64,000 nucleotides of DNA from Neocallimastix lanati (nom. inval.) (GCA_016946835.1 JACVTC010000163.1:167501-231500), one strand, 5' to 3'. Positions 13,102 through 26,744 are shown, counted from the first letter of the stretch. The notes: generated by a model not told the origin, from the letters alone. Made by a program: numbers and translations.

Positions 13102-13398
13102 ATATCTTTCTCCAGTATTCTATAGGGGTAAAACGATAGTTCCACTAGGAAAATATAAATAAATTCATTAATTACTTTTTTTCGTTAAATTATTATATAT
13201 TTATTTTTAACCATCAGAAAAAGTTTAGCGCATTACAACCAAATATAAATCAAACATATTAATGAGATTAATTATAATTAATAAATACATTAAACTCAAT
13301 AAAAAAAAAATATATTCAACATAATATTCTTAATTATTTTTAATTTGATGATATATCTATTAATTTTATTCATTTTCTTTTTTTATAACTATTATTAA

Positions 13399-13444
<46 letters not shown>

Positions 13445-13660
13445 TATTCACTCATTTATTCATTCATGCCTCTTTTCAATAATTATCTAAATCATAAAAT
13501 AATTATTCAACAAAAAGAAAATTATTTAAGAAGAAAAAAAATTTTTTTTTGATGTTCTTTTAATAAAAATATTTTATTAGTAAAAATTAAAAATATAGTA
13601 TATATATTTAATTATTTGTTATTTTTATATAATTGTATAAAATTAATAAGAAAAAAAAAT

Positions 13661-13706
<46 letters not shown>

Positions 13707-14184
13707 TTTTTTATTTTTATAATAAATTAATACTGATACATTTAAGTAATACTTTTTTTATTTTATATAAATCTATCTTCTTGGACTTATATAAATTGAT
13801 AAAATTTTTTATAATATGAATAAATAAATAAATAAATAAATAAATAAATAGAGATAACTAATAGATGATAATTAATTTTTAAGTTTTGTAATAAAAAAAT
13901 TGTATATTAATTATATATATATATATATAGGTGTATTTTATATTCAATATTTGAAAAAACTAATATCCGATTAATATTAATTTTATAATTTAATAATATT
14001 AATAAAACTGAAATTATAAAATTAATAATAAAATAAATAATGGATATAAAATAATTATATGATAAGTTTATTTGTTAATATGTTTTTTTTTTTGTTTTTT
14101 CTTTTTTTTTTGTTTTTTTTGTTTGTTTTTTTTTTTAATGATTGTATTTATAATATATATTTTACAAACTGAAATTGATGTTAC

Positions 14185-14217
<33 letters not shown>

Positions 14218-14218
14218 T
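11831..14218. other. Spacer with unexplained non-repetitive segments
   Basis: Mostly AT-rich, but 12085-12620 and 12890-13160 are less biased and non-repetitive, with coding-like snatches (for example 12934-13000, plus strand, reading YSTVDAINCKWCFSND in one frame). No frame stays open for more than about 25 codons. These look like old gene or transposon debris. A T38-type tract lies at 13063-13100 and a TTA run at about 13390-13443. Confidence 0.35.
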
Positions 14219-14820
14219 TTATATTAATATGATTTGATTGGATAGATATATTGTTGAACCTAAGGCACATATAAAAGCATAAGCAAAACCACCAATAATA
14301 TCAATAAAGTAATGATGACCAAGATACATAGTTGCCCACCAAATCCATATTACATAAAGAAAAAATAATAATGAATAATTTGGATGAATAAAAGAGAAAA
14401 AGAGAGCAGTATAAGAAGCAAATCCTGAATGTAAAGAAGGCCATGCCCCCCAAGGAAGTGGATTATTTGCAAAAGCTTTTGTATAGATATTTCCATGAAA
14501 TAAATTATCAATTCTCTGTAAACCTGCAGGATCTCCATACATGCTATAATTTGCTGGATTTGTTCCTCGCTTAACATAATACCCTTTAAAAAAATTAAAA
14601 AAAAAAAAAAAAAAAAAATAAAATAAAATAAAAATATATATATATATATTTATATATATATATATACAACAAAAATATATAATAAGGATATACATAATAA
14701 TAATATACATAATAATAGTATATATATAAATATAAATATAATAAAAAAATTATACAATGAAATTTATAATAAAATATATATAATAAAATAAAAAAAGAAA
14801 TCCAAAGTATAAAAAAAAAA

Positions 14821-14856
<36 letters not shown>

Positions 14857-15853
14857 ATAATAATAATATTATCATTATTAAAAAGAATTAAAATGAATAG
14901 AATAAAAAAATTAAATATAAATTAATACTTTTTTTTCATTATTTTATATTTATTTATATGTATCAATTATTTAATTATATAATCTATAATAAAAAATAAA
15001 AAAAAATTATTTTTATTTTCTTTTATGTATATGTTTATATCTTTACATGGTGGTGATGTTGGCCAGGCAATTTGTGTCAAAACTCCAATTAAATTCATTA
15101 AACCAAAAAAGAATATATAGGCAGAAAAATAATAGGATGGATAGTCGCGAATTAATAGATAACTCACAAGAAAAGGCATAATATAATGGCAAACACCATA
15201 GGGTAACCATGCCAATAAATCTAGATAAATATTATATTCTTTTTGATCTTTATAAAATTTAAAACAAAAAGAGCCCAATTTTTTCTCAATTTTGTATAAG
15301 GTATTCACATCTATTGGTCTTCTCTTCACCGTCGGTATGAATTTTACAATATTAAATAATAATAGCCCTTAAAATATATATACATATTACATATTACATA
15401 TATATATATATGTGTGTGTGTGTATATAAAATAAGTCAATAAAAAAAAAAAATATAAATCATAATTTAAATTTTGGAATAATATACATTTAATTCCTATT
15501 TTTTTTTTTTTTTTTTTTTTTTTTTTGAAATATAATAAAAGAGTTTATTTATATTTATATTTATATTTATATATATATAAAGGTAGATATTTAAATAAAT
15601 TTATAAAATATTATTTTAAAAACTTACATATATAAACTGGTATAAGAGAAATTAAAATTCGTTTAGTTTCCTTTATACAGAAATTTGAAATAACCAGTAC
15701 AGCGGTCGGTAATTCCTTTCCAACGATAGAAAATGCATACACCATTAAAACGAAAACAAAACTAATAACATTTAATTTAAGTGTTTTACTAACATTTTTG
15801 TATAAATTTGAATAGGAAAGTAACAGCGAAATTGAATTATTTCTTGAATTCAT
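14219..15853 (-). CDS. AUR1-like inositolphosphoryl-transferase, paralogue 2
   Basis: Complete three-exon gene, predicted 303 residues. Exon 1 is 15853..15628 (donor GTAAGT), exon 2 is 15367..15047 (donor GTAAAG) and exon 3 is 14583..14219. Both junctions rebuild a Trp codon as T|GG, giving SPPWYYVKRG after the second splice. Exon 3 carries the two PAP2 signatures: PSLHSG, and GHHYFIDIIGG with the second His and the Asp of the catalytic triad. Between them lie NPANYSMYGDP and RIDNLF, typical of fungal AUR1. By family knowledge the enzyme would transfer phosphoinositol to ceramide in the Golgi membrane. It is shorter than yeast AUR1 (about 400 residues) and ends soon after the last span with no cytosolic tail, unlike paralogue 3. 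Assigning the PAP2/AUR1 family is firm; the exact substrate is inference. Confidence 0.88.
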
Positions 15854-16261
15854 TTTTATTTACTTTTTATTTTTTTTTTTCTTTTTCTTATTTATTTTTC
15901 CTTTTTTTTTTTTTTTTTCAACTGTATTTTTTGTTTTATATAATATTACATTATATTATATATATTATATTATATAATATTTTTAAACATTAGTTTTCAT
16001 GTATTTTTTTTTATATATTAATAATTATATATTTATTTGATCAAAAATAAATAATAATAAAATAAATAAATAAATAAGTTTCAAATTATATCTATATTAT
16101 TATTGCTTTCATTATTAATAAAATTATTGTATAAATATATTAACATAGACTAAAAATAAAGAAAAAATACAGGATATAAAATTTTATTTCATTATGTCCT
16201 TTTTCTAATTTTTTTTTCTTTTTTTTTTTTTTTGTAGATATATATCGAATTATTTAATATA

Positions 16262-16293
<32 letters not shown>

Positions 16294-17605
16294 AATGATA
16301 ATTACTTTATAAAAATAAAAATTGCTTTATTATACAATAAAATATAATAAAAAAAAAAAAAAAAAAAAAAAAAAATAGTGTATATTAATATTCTTTATAA
16401 AAAAAAATTACTTTAATGTTTATCCAAAAAAAAATTCCACGTTATTTTCTTCTATTTTATTTCTTATTTTCTTTTATTGTTATTGTTATTATTATTATTA
16501 TTATTATTATTACAATTATTTTATCAATATGCAAAAGTAACAAAGTTTCACCATCACTCCTTGAGATAGAAAATAATAAAAAAATTTTTTTTTCAATATA
16601 TAATACAAAGCAAATTAAAAATTAAAATAAAAAAATAGAAATAAAAATAAAAATAAATTATAATTAAATTTCAAAAAATTGTAATAATTATAATAATAAT
16701 AATAATAATAATAATTAAAAAAATAAAAATTAAAAATAATAATTTAAAATAAAGATTTCACTTTTTTTTTTTTTTAAAAAAAAAAAAGAAAAGAAATGAT
16801 TAATTTAAAATAATATAATAAATTAAATAATATTAAATTAAAAAAAATTTTTTTTTTTTTTTAAAAAAACCAAACTTTAAAATATAAAATAAATTAATTT
16901 TTTAATTTAAAATTTAATTATAAAAAAAAAAAAAAAAAAAGTAAATGAGGTATCATCCACATTATATCTTCACTAATAAAATCATTATTTAAAAATATAT
17001 AAAAAAAGTATATAAAAAAATATATATATATATATATATTTTTTAGAATTATCGTATGTTTTTTTTTATTTACTTATTTTAATTATTTGTTTTGAATTTT
17101 TTATTGCATATTATTATGTCTTTTATTTATTAAGACAATATAACATTATCATGACATATTAATATTTTAAATAATACAAAAAAAAATATATATATTTTTA
17201 AATTATTATTAGAAAAAAAAAAAAAAAAAAAAAATTATTATTATTATTTTTTTTTTCATTAATTATATCAACATCTTTAAATATATATATATATATATAT
17301 ATATAATAAAAAAAAAAATTTTGTTTTAATATTTTTTTTTTCACATAAATTATTTCAATATTGTGAAATAATTTTTTTTCTTTTTATTTTTAAAATCCCT
17401 ATGTAGAATATAAAAAACAAGAAAATTCTTCTATATTCATTAATATATATATATATATTTTTTGTTTATTTGTTTATTAAATTTTTTGTTTATTTTTTTT
17501 TTTTTCTTTTTTAATGCATTACTTTAATTATCATATTTTATTCATTCTTATTATTATCACTCTATAATATAAATAGATAGATTTTATTGTTTAAATTTAA
17601 GTTTA

Positions 17606-17636
<31 letters not shown>

Positions 17637-17652
17637 ATTAATCATTATTTGT

Positions 17653-17688
<36 letters not shown>

Positions 17689-17721
17689 TTAAAAAAAATT
17701 CTTTGGTATAATACTTAACAT

Positions 17722-17757
<36 letters not shown>

Positions 17758-18421
17758 TTAATTTTTAATTTTTAATTTTATTTATTTGTTAATTCATTTA
17801 CCAATTAGATAGTTCACTCCATACGCGTAAAATATAAAATACGAAATTCAAAGTTAAATTAATTCCATAAAATATTTTTTTTTTTTACAATTTTAAAAAA
17901 AAAAAAAATATATATATATATATATATTTATATATAAATATATATGATATGATAATTTTTTGAATAGGATACACATTTATATAAATATCATATATATATA
18001 TAATTTTTTATTTGATTATTTTTTTTTTTTTATTTTATTTTATTTTATTTTATTTTTTTTTTAATATTTAATATTTAAAAATATTTTAAAAATATTTAAT
18101 TAGAATAGACAATATAGAATACATCTTTTTGTAAATAAATAAAATATAAGAAAAAAAAAAAAAAAAAAAAAAAAAAAACATTATAAAAATAATGAATCTA
18201 TAACAAAATATTAAATATATTTATTTTTATTATATTTTTTAAAAGAATAATTATATAAATATATATAAATAATAAATTTAATATATTATTTAGAGAAAAA
18301 AGAAGATAAAAAATAAAAAAAGAAACAAAAAAATCAATAATAATTTATTTTAAAGTAAAGTAAAATTAATTATATCTAAACTCTAAAATAATTATTTTAG
18401 AGTTTAGATATATATATATAT

Positions 18422-18454
<33 letters not shown>

Positions 18455-18586
18455 CAAAAAGAAAAAATTAAATAAAATAAAATAAAATAAAATAAAAAAT
18501 AAAAATAAAATAAAATAATATTATATTATATTATATTATATTAATTCCCTTTGAATAAAAATAAAGAATTTTTTTTTTTTTTTTTT
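15854..18586. other. Gene-free AT-rich spacer
   Basis: Homopolymer A and T tracts, AT runs and short tandem repeats (TTTA near 17660-17690, ATTTTTA near 17755-17775). A perfect inverted repeat spans about 18371-18413, with arms around ATCTAAACTCTAAAATAATT. It sits beyond the 3' end of the minus-strand gene at 18587 and could form a hairpin. No gene seen. Confidence 0.6.
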
Positions 18587-19514
18587 TTATAAATATGACC
18601 CACTATCATCGGTGTTCTCCTCATCATCATCCAAATAAATTGATGGATTACCATCAATAATAATTTTATCTGAAAATCTTCTATCCAATTCTTTTGAATT
18701 TCTTTCCTCATTGCCGACTTCATTATCTTCCTTCCAGTCCGCTTCTTCAACCTTTTCATTATCATTAATGAATTGGTGATAATTAATCTCTCGACTCATT
18801 TCCTCCTCAGGAATAGTACTAAATTTTTTATTATTATCGTATTGATGCCAAGAGGGTTCAATATTCATAGATTTAATGCTGGCATCGGAGACTTGATTTG
18901 TTAGTTTTTTACCACCATCATCGACATCTTCAATGACAACAGATCTTAATTCATTATAATTTCGTTCATTAAGCGATTTCATATAAATGATATAGGCCAT
19001 GGTTAAAAGAGCAGCAGGAAAACCATACATGAACCCACCAATAAGATCAACAAGAAAATGATGACCTAAATACATTGTAGCAAACCAAATCCAAGGAACA
19101 TACCAGAAAATTATTGGACTTAATTTTGGTTTCAGATAGCACATAAAGGTAACGATATAGACGGAAACGCCAGAGTGAAGAGATGGCCATGCTCCCCATA
19201 CGATAGTAGAAGTATTATAAGATTCTTCATAAAACTTAACATTAAATAAATCATCAATTCTTTTAAGATCTCCTGGATTACCATGTATATCGTAATTTGC
19301 TGGTATATCAGGATAATTTGTATAATACCCTTTATTATCATTAGTGTTATTAATTATTAAATGATTTATATGATTTACATAAATATATAATAATAAAAAT
19401 TTAATAAAATAGGATTATTAATGTTATGTATTATATAATACAAATTATAAATAATAAAATATTATTATTATTATTATTTCATTTAATATAAATAATAAAT
19501 AATAAATAATAAAA

Positions 19515-19545
<31 letters not shown>

Positions 19546-19603
19546 TTATTTAAAATAAATAATAAAAATAACCAATAAAAAAACAAAAACAAAAACAAAA
19601 CAG

Positions 19604-19648
<45 letters not shown>

Positions 19649-20096
19649 TATTTATTTTATTTTTTATTTTATTTTATTTTATTTTATTATTACATGGTGG
19701 AGCAGTTGGCCAACAGAGTTCAGTGATAACACCAGCATAATTAAATAAACCAAAGAAAATGGCATAGGCAGATATTTCAATTCGAGTATGATAGATCATT
19801 AAATAAAATAGTACAATATACGGTAGGATATAATGAATAACTCCATAAGGTATCCATGCCATAATATCAAAGAAATCATTATGCATTTGATATAATTTAT
19901 GACTTATGTATCCTAATTTTTTATCTAAAGAAATTAACGTTTCAACATCAATAGGTCTTCTCCAACTATTTGGAATATTTTGACAACTAGAAAATAAAGT
20001 TAACCCTATGTTAAAAATTAAAAAATAAAAAAAAAAAAAAAAAAAATAAATATATATATATATATTTATATTTATATTGATATTGATATTGATAAT

Positions 20097-20144
<48 letters not shown>

Positions 20145-20560
20145 TTAATAAATATTTAAATAATAATAGTAATATTAATATAACATAATTGAGTATCGAT
20201 ATATATAAATATAAATATAAATATAAATATAAATATAAATATAAATATAAATATAAATATAAATATAAATATAAATATAAATATAAATATAAATATAAAA
20301 TATATATATATATATATCTTTATATAATTACATAAGATAACTGGTGCAAATGACATGACCATGAATCGAATTTCTTTGAAGTAGGTATTTAAAGCAATAA
20401 GAATGATCACAATAATTCGTTTTGCTATAAAATTCGAAATTAAAAAATAGAGTGGAAATCCAATTAAATTAATTAATAATATTTTTTTATAATTTGGATA
20501 TCTTGTTTCAATATATTCTTTAAAAGATCGAATTTTATATATAATATCATCCAGATTCAT
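18587..20560 (-). CDS. AUR1-like inositolphosphoryl-transferase, paralogue 3 with acidic tail
   Basis: Complete three-exon gene, predicted 427 residues. Exon 1 is 20560..20332 (donor GTAATT), exon 2 is 20005..19694 (donor GTAATA) and exon 3 is 19329..18587. Both splices split Trp as T|GG; the second gives APPWYYTNYPD. Motifs in order: SWRRPIDV, WPTAPPW, PANYDIHGNPGDLKRID, PSLHSG, then GHHFLVDLIGG with the His and Asp of the PAP2 triad. The C-terminal 125 or so residues after the last span are hydrophilic and acidic (DDDEENTDD near the end), a probable cytosolic tail that paralogue 2 lacks. Intron 1 holds an ATAAAT hexamer array just inside the donor. Length and motif order fit fungal AUR1 (IPC synthase) best of the three copies. 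Substrate choice between copies cannot be told from sequence. Confidence 0.88.
20201..20300. repeat. (ATAAAT)n array in intron 1 of AUR1-like paralogue 3
   Basis: About sixteen hexamer copies begin roughly 30 bp inside the intron from the 5' splice site. Copy number would change intron length but not the protein. Confidence 0.85.
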
Positions 20561-21061
20561 TTTTTGTGTCTTTATTATTAATAAAAATTTAAAAAAAAAA
20601 AAAAAAAAGGTTCTTGATTTATTGATGTACGGTTTAAAATTAATGATTAAACAAAAAGTTTATTACTGTTTTCTTATTAACTGCTAAATGAATTGATTAA
20701 GCATGATATATTTATTTATTTATTTATTTATTTTTGTTTATTTATTTTCCCTATATAAAAAAAAAATATTTAGTATACAGTATGAAAGTATGAAGTAATA
20801 AAAATGAGAAGAGAAGAAGAGAAGAAGAAGAAGAAGAAGAAGAAAAAAAAAAAAAAAAAAAAAAAAAAGAAAATTCAAAACATGAAAAATTTTTCATTCA
20901 TATATATATCTTAAGTAATTTACTTTGTCTTTTGGTTTAATATTAAATACATTACTCATATGAATTATTACTATTACTATTACTATTATTATTATTATTA
21001 ATTATTAATTATTATTATTATTATATATTATTATTAATTATTATTATTATAATTATTATTA

Positions 21062-21109
<48 letters not shown>

Positions 21110-21162
21110 GTAATTATTATTAATTATTATTATTATAATTATTATTAATTATTATTATTATA

Positions 21163-21235
<73 letters not shown>

Positions 21236-21282
21236 GTTATTAATTATTATTATTATAATTATTATTAATTATTATTATTATA

Positions 21283-21313
<31 letters not shown>

Positions 21314-21823
21314 ATTATTATTATTATTATAATTATCAATTTATAATTATTTTATGTGCTTCTTCAAATAAAAATGAAATTAATCCATTTTAAAATAGTT
21401 TTTATTCAAATTTAACCAATGATTTTATAATTAAAATGATATATAAATTACTAATTAATGGTAAATTATTATATTTGCATATTACTAATTAACAAAATTT
21501 ACTAAAAATTAAATAGAATATAGCCTATATATTATTTTTAATTATATATCTATCTATTATATATGTGTATATAGAGGATAAAAAAAAAAAAAATTAAAAT
21601 AAAAAATTAATATAATCATTTTAAAGAAAATTCGTCCTCTTTTTTTATTTGATAATAAATGTTTCCCTTCCTCCATCTTATTTTATTTTATTTTATTTTT
21701 TAAATATATTTATTAAAATATTATTATATATATTAAATATAAAATTTTGATCAAATTGGGGAGACTTTTTTATATGGTAGTATATGATTTAAACATTTTC
21801 TTCAAAATTATAATGTAAAATGA

Positions 21824-21861
<38 letters not shown>

Positions 21862-22747
21862 CAAATAAAATAAAATAAATAAATAAATAAATAAATAATA
21901 ATTTCGATTGATATATATATAAAAACAAATTAATTTAAATAATTTTTTTCATATTTATTTTTGAAATAATGATTATCATTATTATTTTTTCAAAAAAAAA
22001 AAAAAAAAAAAAAAAAAAACTTATTTATGTACATAGATAGTAATATAGTTTTATTTTTATATTATAAACAATTATTCTTAAAATATATAAATATATGTAT
22101 ATATTAATATATATATATATATATAAATAGGTATGTAAACTGAAGAGAGAATACATGTCTATTCATTACTTAATTTATTATTAAAAGTTAATTTTAATAA
22201 AAATTATTTTATTTATTTACTTATTTATTTATTTTTTCTTTTAATTTAATTATTAAAGTCTTTATGAAATGAAATAAATATATGATAAAAGATAATAATA
22301 ATAATAATAAAAAAAAAAAAAAAAAAATACTTCTTTATATATAATACATTTTATATAAACTTTTAAATTTTTATTTTTATTTTTTAAATTTTTTTTTTTA
22401 ATTTTAATATTGTAAGATATGAGTGCATTTTTTTTTTCGTCACTGATAAATTTTTTTATTATATTCATCATTCATTATCTTAAAAACTATTTAAAATGTA
22501 ATTTATTTATTTATTTATTTATTTATTTTTTAATTTAATATAAAATAATAACAATTTTCTATTATTATTAATATAATCATATTTCCTTTATCTTTATTTG
22601 TAATCTTTCTATTTCTATTTATATTTTTATTTATTATTTCATTATTATTATTATTATTATTATTATTTTATATATTTTTTTTTCAATGATTTCCATTTTT
22701 ATTATTTAAATTATTATTTCATTGATTTTTTCATTGTTTCTCACAAC
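20561..22747. other. Gene-free spacer with TTA/AATTATT arrays
   Basis: Contains GAAGAA repeats (about 20808-20842) and a long interrupted array of ATT and AATTATT units from about 20965 to 21335. The remainder is AT-rich. No coding sense seen on either strand. Confidence 0.65.
20965..21335. repeat. Interrupted (ATT)n / AATTATT array
   Basis: Trinucleotide ATT tracts broken at regular places by AATT and ATAATT. Longer blocks are themselves repeated: the segment around 21130-21230 resembles 21250-21330, so segmental duplication occurred within the array. Confidence 0.8.
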
Positions 22748-23555
22748 TTAAATGTATTTGGCAGTTTTTCTAAACTTTTCAATAGAACCTCCATCAATCA
22801 TAACATTCATAATAGTTGGTCTATTAGCAAATTTATCCTTCATGTCAAAGAATTCGGTTATTTTTTGTTCAATAACATACTGAGTAAAGTTAGTTTCTTC
22901 ATTCTTTTTATCCTCTTCTTCACCTTCTTCTGGCTTACAAGCACCAATTAAAAGTCCCTTACCACCATAACCAGCACCAACAACTTCATAATGACGATCT
23001 TCTAATGGACAAGCAACATCAGAACCATCAAAGAGAGGTTTTTGTTGTCTGCAAACTTGAGCCCAACAGGAATCATTACCAATACAAATATTAACTTGTA
23101 ATTTATGACGAACAAAGGTATCCACTTCAGCAATACTATAACCGGCAGTACCATCACCGTATAAAAGCCATACATCAGCATTTCTGTTGTTTTCATTAGC
23201 AACTAACTTGGCAGCAAGAGCAAAACCACCACCAACACCAAGAGTACCAAATAATCCAGGATCTAACCATTGAAGTGGCTTAGTTGGCCATACGAATTTA
23301 GCAGCAGTACCAATGAAGTCACCACCATCAGCAATAATAATAATATCTTTGTTATCTCTAGCTCTAACTTGTTCAATCTTTTCATTAAGTTTAGATAAGA
23401 AAACTAATGGATTAACCTTACCATACGATTCAATATTTTGAGCATCATTAACCTTTTTACTATTAATTTTATATATTTTATTATCAGATTATATATATAT
23501 ATATATTTATTTTTATTTTTATTTTTTTTTGTAGTATTTGTTAATTATTTTTAAT

Positions 23556-23599
<44 letters not shown>

Positions 23600-24232
23600 T
23601 AGTATTTGTTAATTATTTTTTAATAGGTTTTTTTTTTTTTTTTGTATTTGTTAATTTATTTGATAATTGGATTTTGTATTTATTTATTTATTCATATATT
23701 AATAAAGTATTTATTTTTATTTTTATTTTTTTGTTTTTTGTTTTATTTGTTTGTTGGTTTGTTTATTTGTTTATTTATTTATTTATTTATTTATTTATTT
23801 TAATATTAAAATAATAAAAATTAAAATTATATATATTAATATAATTATATATATTTTGTAATATAATATTCAAATTATTTTATTTATATATATATGTATG
23901 TATAAATATATATATATATTACAAATATTGCTTAAAAAAAAAAAAAAAAATTACTTACGCTAATTTTTGTTTTTCTTCTAATTCAGCTTTTCTTAACATA
24001 GAATTAAATTCAAGGTTGAATTCACGAGAAGTAACCTTTTCAGATTTAGAAAGATCAGTTAAGAAAGAAGCACAGTCAGAATGAACCTTTAAGGTTGGCT
24101 TCCAATAAATATCAGAATTCATAGTTAAAGTATCATTTGATCTGTTAACAGCAATAATTTTAGCATTTTGGTTTAATCCTCTACCGAAACTCATTCTGAA
24201 ATCAACAGGTAAACCTTTATTTTAATTAAAAT

Positions 24233-24263
<31 letters not shown>

Positions 24264-24550
24264 TAAAAGGTTTTTTAATAATTTTAATTAAAATAATGTC
24301 ATTATTTCATAAAATGAATTAGGATGATCATAAATTTTGTATGAATAATATTATATAATAATATCGTAATAGGTGTATAAAATAGTAAAAAACAAATAAC
24401 AAATGTCGTTATAAATTTTAATAAATTTTATATATTAATATAATATTTTTAAATATATTATTATTATTATTTTTATTATTAATTTAATATTTATTATTAT
24501 TATTATTATTAATTTAATATTTATTATTATTATTATTATTAATAATTTAA

Positions 24551-24591
<41 letters not shown>

Positions 24592-26744
24592 TTAATATTT
24601 AAAAATTTGTTAAAATGATTTAATTATATATAATATATATAAAAATATAAAATAAAAAAAAAAATAATAATAAATAAATTCAATTTTATATTTACCAGCA
24701 ATAATAATTAAATCAGCTTCCTTTAAGGCTAATTTTCTAACAAAACGGAATTGAATATTTTTATTGGTTTGTTCAGAATCTTTATCACTTAATAAACCTC
24801 TGGCCATACCAGACATGAAAGTTGGCATATTTAATTTAAGAATAGCTTCCTTAAATTCTTCTGCGCTAACTGGTGGTAACATAACTTGACTACCGAGAAC
24901 TAAAATTGGCTTCTTAGCTTCAGCAATTAAGCGCTCAGCTTTTTTAAATTGACATTTACTATACATTGGAATGTCTGGTTTTAATGGAGCATAATATTTA
25001 TCATTAAAATCATCATAGCTATAATTGTCAGTCCAAGCATTATGGAAAATATCATATAATTGATAATCACGTTTCCAAACACCGATGTTACCCATTGGGA
25101 AACTAAGATGAGTTGGAGATGGAACTAAAGCTTGTTTAACATGTTCATAGGAATAAAGAACATCATATGGAATTTCGAGGAAAACTGGACCTGGAACACC
25201 AGATAAGGCAATCTTCATAGCCTTTTTAATTTCTGGAACAATATCACGAACAGCAAGAACCTTTTTAGAGTATTTACATACAGTTTTCATTAAACCAGCA
25301 TGATCAATATCTTGAAGAGCACCTCTATTATGTTGAACTAATGGAGCAGCACCAGAAATAAGTAATAATGGAGATTCAGCTAAATGAGCATTTTCTACAG
25401 CAGTAATAGTATTTGTCAAACCCTTAATTAATATTTAATATTTATATAATATATTTAAATAAGTTATAATAATAAATTTAATTAATCATTTTTATATTAT
25501 ATTATATAAGATAAAAAAAAAAAATAATTAAATAATTAAATTAATTATTAATAATAAATGCATTATTTATGATTATATATAATAATCAATTAATATTGAT
25601 GATTCTTATAATACTAATTGTTATAGATTTAATTTTTTTTTTTTTTTTTTCTTTTATTGAATTTCTAATTTATAAAAAAATATGTACCGGTCCAGAAGTA
25701 ACGAGAGCAATTCCACATTTACCAGTTAATCTTGCCATGGCATCTGCAGCATATACAGCAGTAACCTATAATTTTTAAAATTAAATTTTATATTTTTAAT
25801 CACAGTTTATATTATTTTTTTTTATTTTTATTTTTATTTTTTTCAATAGAATCACAATATTAAAACTTAATTAAACATATATTTTATTTTGAAATAAGCA
25901 ATTCATAATAATAATGGCTTTTCCATTAAATTATATTAAATATGGTTGATATGAATTTTCAAATAAATTATTAAAAAGATATAATATATAATATTATAAT
26001 AAAGAGTATATACTTCATGTCTTGTATCGATAACTTTAATACCAGATCTTTCACATTCAACTAAAATCTATACAAGATATATATTATAAATAATACAATT
26101 AATAATGATAATAGCAATAATAACATTTATTTATGATGACTTTTTTTTTTTTTTTTTTTTTTATTATTATTTTTAATATAAAATTAAAATAATAATATTG
26201 GTTAATTAAAATAAAAAAAAAATAATCTGAATTTACGGGTGAAATATGTCCTCCAGTTAAAGTGAAAACATGAGTAATACCATAAGCCTTGAAAGCATTG
26301 GCTACAAGTTTACCACCATGTTTAGTCTTGTTATCATTTATCTTTTATTTTATTAAAAAAAATAAAATATATATATATAATATTTAATATAATTTATGTA
26401 ATTGATATATATATTTTTAGTTTCTTTCAAAATTTAAATTTTATTCAAGTTGAAAATTTACTTTTGAAGCATCTCTTTTCATTTGAACTAAAGTGTAAGA
26501 AGCCTTACCAGCTGTTAAAGCTAATAAGGAACCGAAAATAGCTTTATTATTTAATGAAAGTGCTATTGTTTATTCCAAAGGTACAAATAAATAAAAAATA
26601 ATAATAATAATAAGTAATAATAATAATAAAAGTATATTTATATATATTAATAAATTTTAAATTATTAATTTTATATTGCTTTAAAAATAAAAAAAAAAAT
26701 AAATAAATAAATAAATAATTTTTCTTTATTATTAGTTTACCCAT
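22748..26744 (-). CDS. ILVBL: ILVBL/HACL2-type thiamine diphosphate enzyme (2-hydroxyacyl-CoA lyase-like)
   Basis: Eight predicted exons, 678 residues: 26744..26741, 26562..26462, 26341..26237, 26067..26014, 25765..25688, 25422..24696, 24214..23959, 23459..22748. Frames join at every junction. The product follows animal ILVBL (acetolactate synthase-like, also called 2-hydroxyacyl-CoA lyase 2) through all three domains. The N-domain has GGHISP and DTRHE with the catalytic Glu, an intron falling right after that Glu. The middle domain has VLGSQVMLPP and FMSGMARGLL. The C-domain has the diphosphate-binding GDG followed about 25 residues later by GND. The first 20 or so residues are hydrophobic (LFGSLLALTA type), fitting the ER anchor of this family. 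Expected reaction: Mg/ThDP-dependent C-C cleavage of 2-hydroxyacyl-CoA, as in alpha-oxidation. Exon 1 is only ATGG, the weakest part of the model. The loop EEGEEEDKKNEE near the C-terminus is an acidic insertion. Confidence 0.9.

Noticed and set aside
14350-14577. Alternative frame in exon 3 of AUR1-like paralogue 2
   Set aside because: Overlaps the frame with the PSLHSG and GHHYFID motifs, which is clearly the coding one.
25569-25778. Plus-strand frame across exon 5 of the ThDP enzyme
   Set aside because: Antisense shadow; the minus strand gives TAVYAADAMARLTG in frame with its neighbours.
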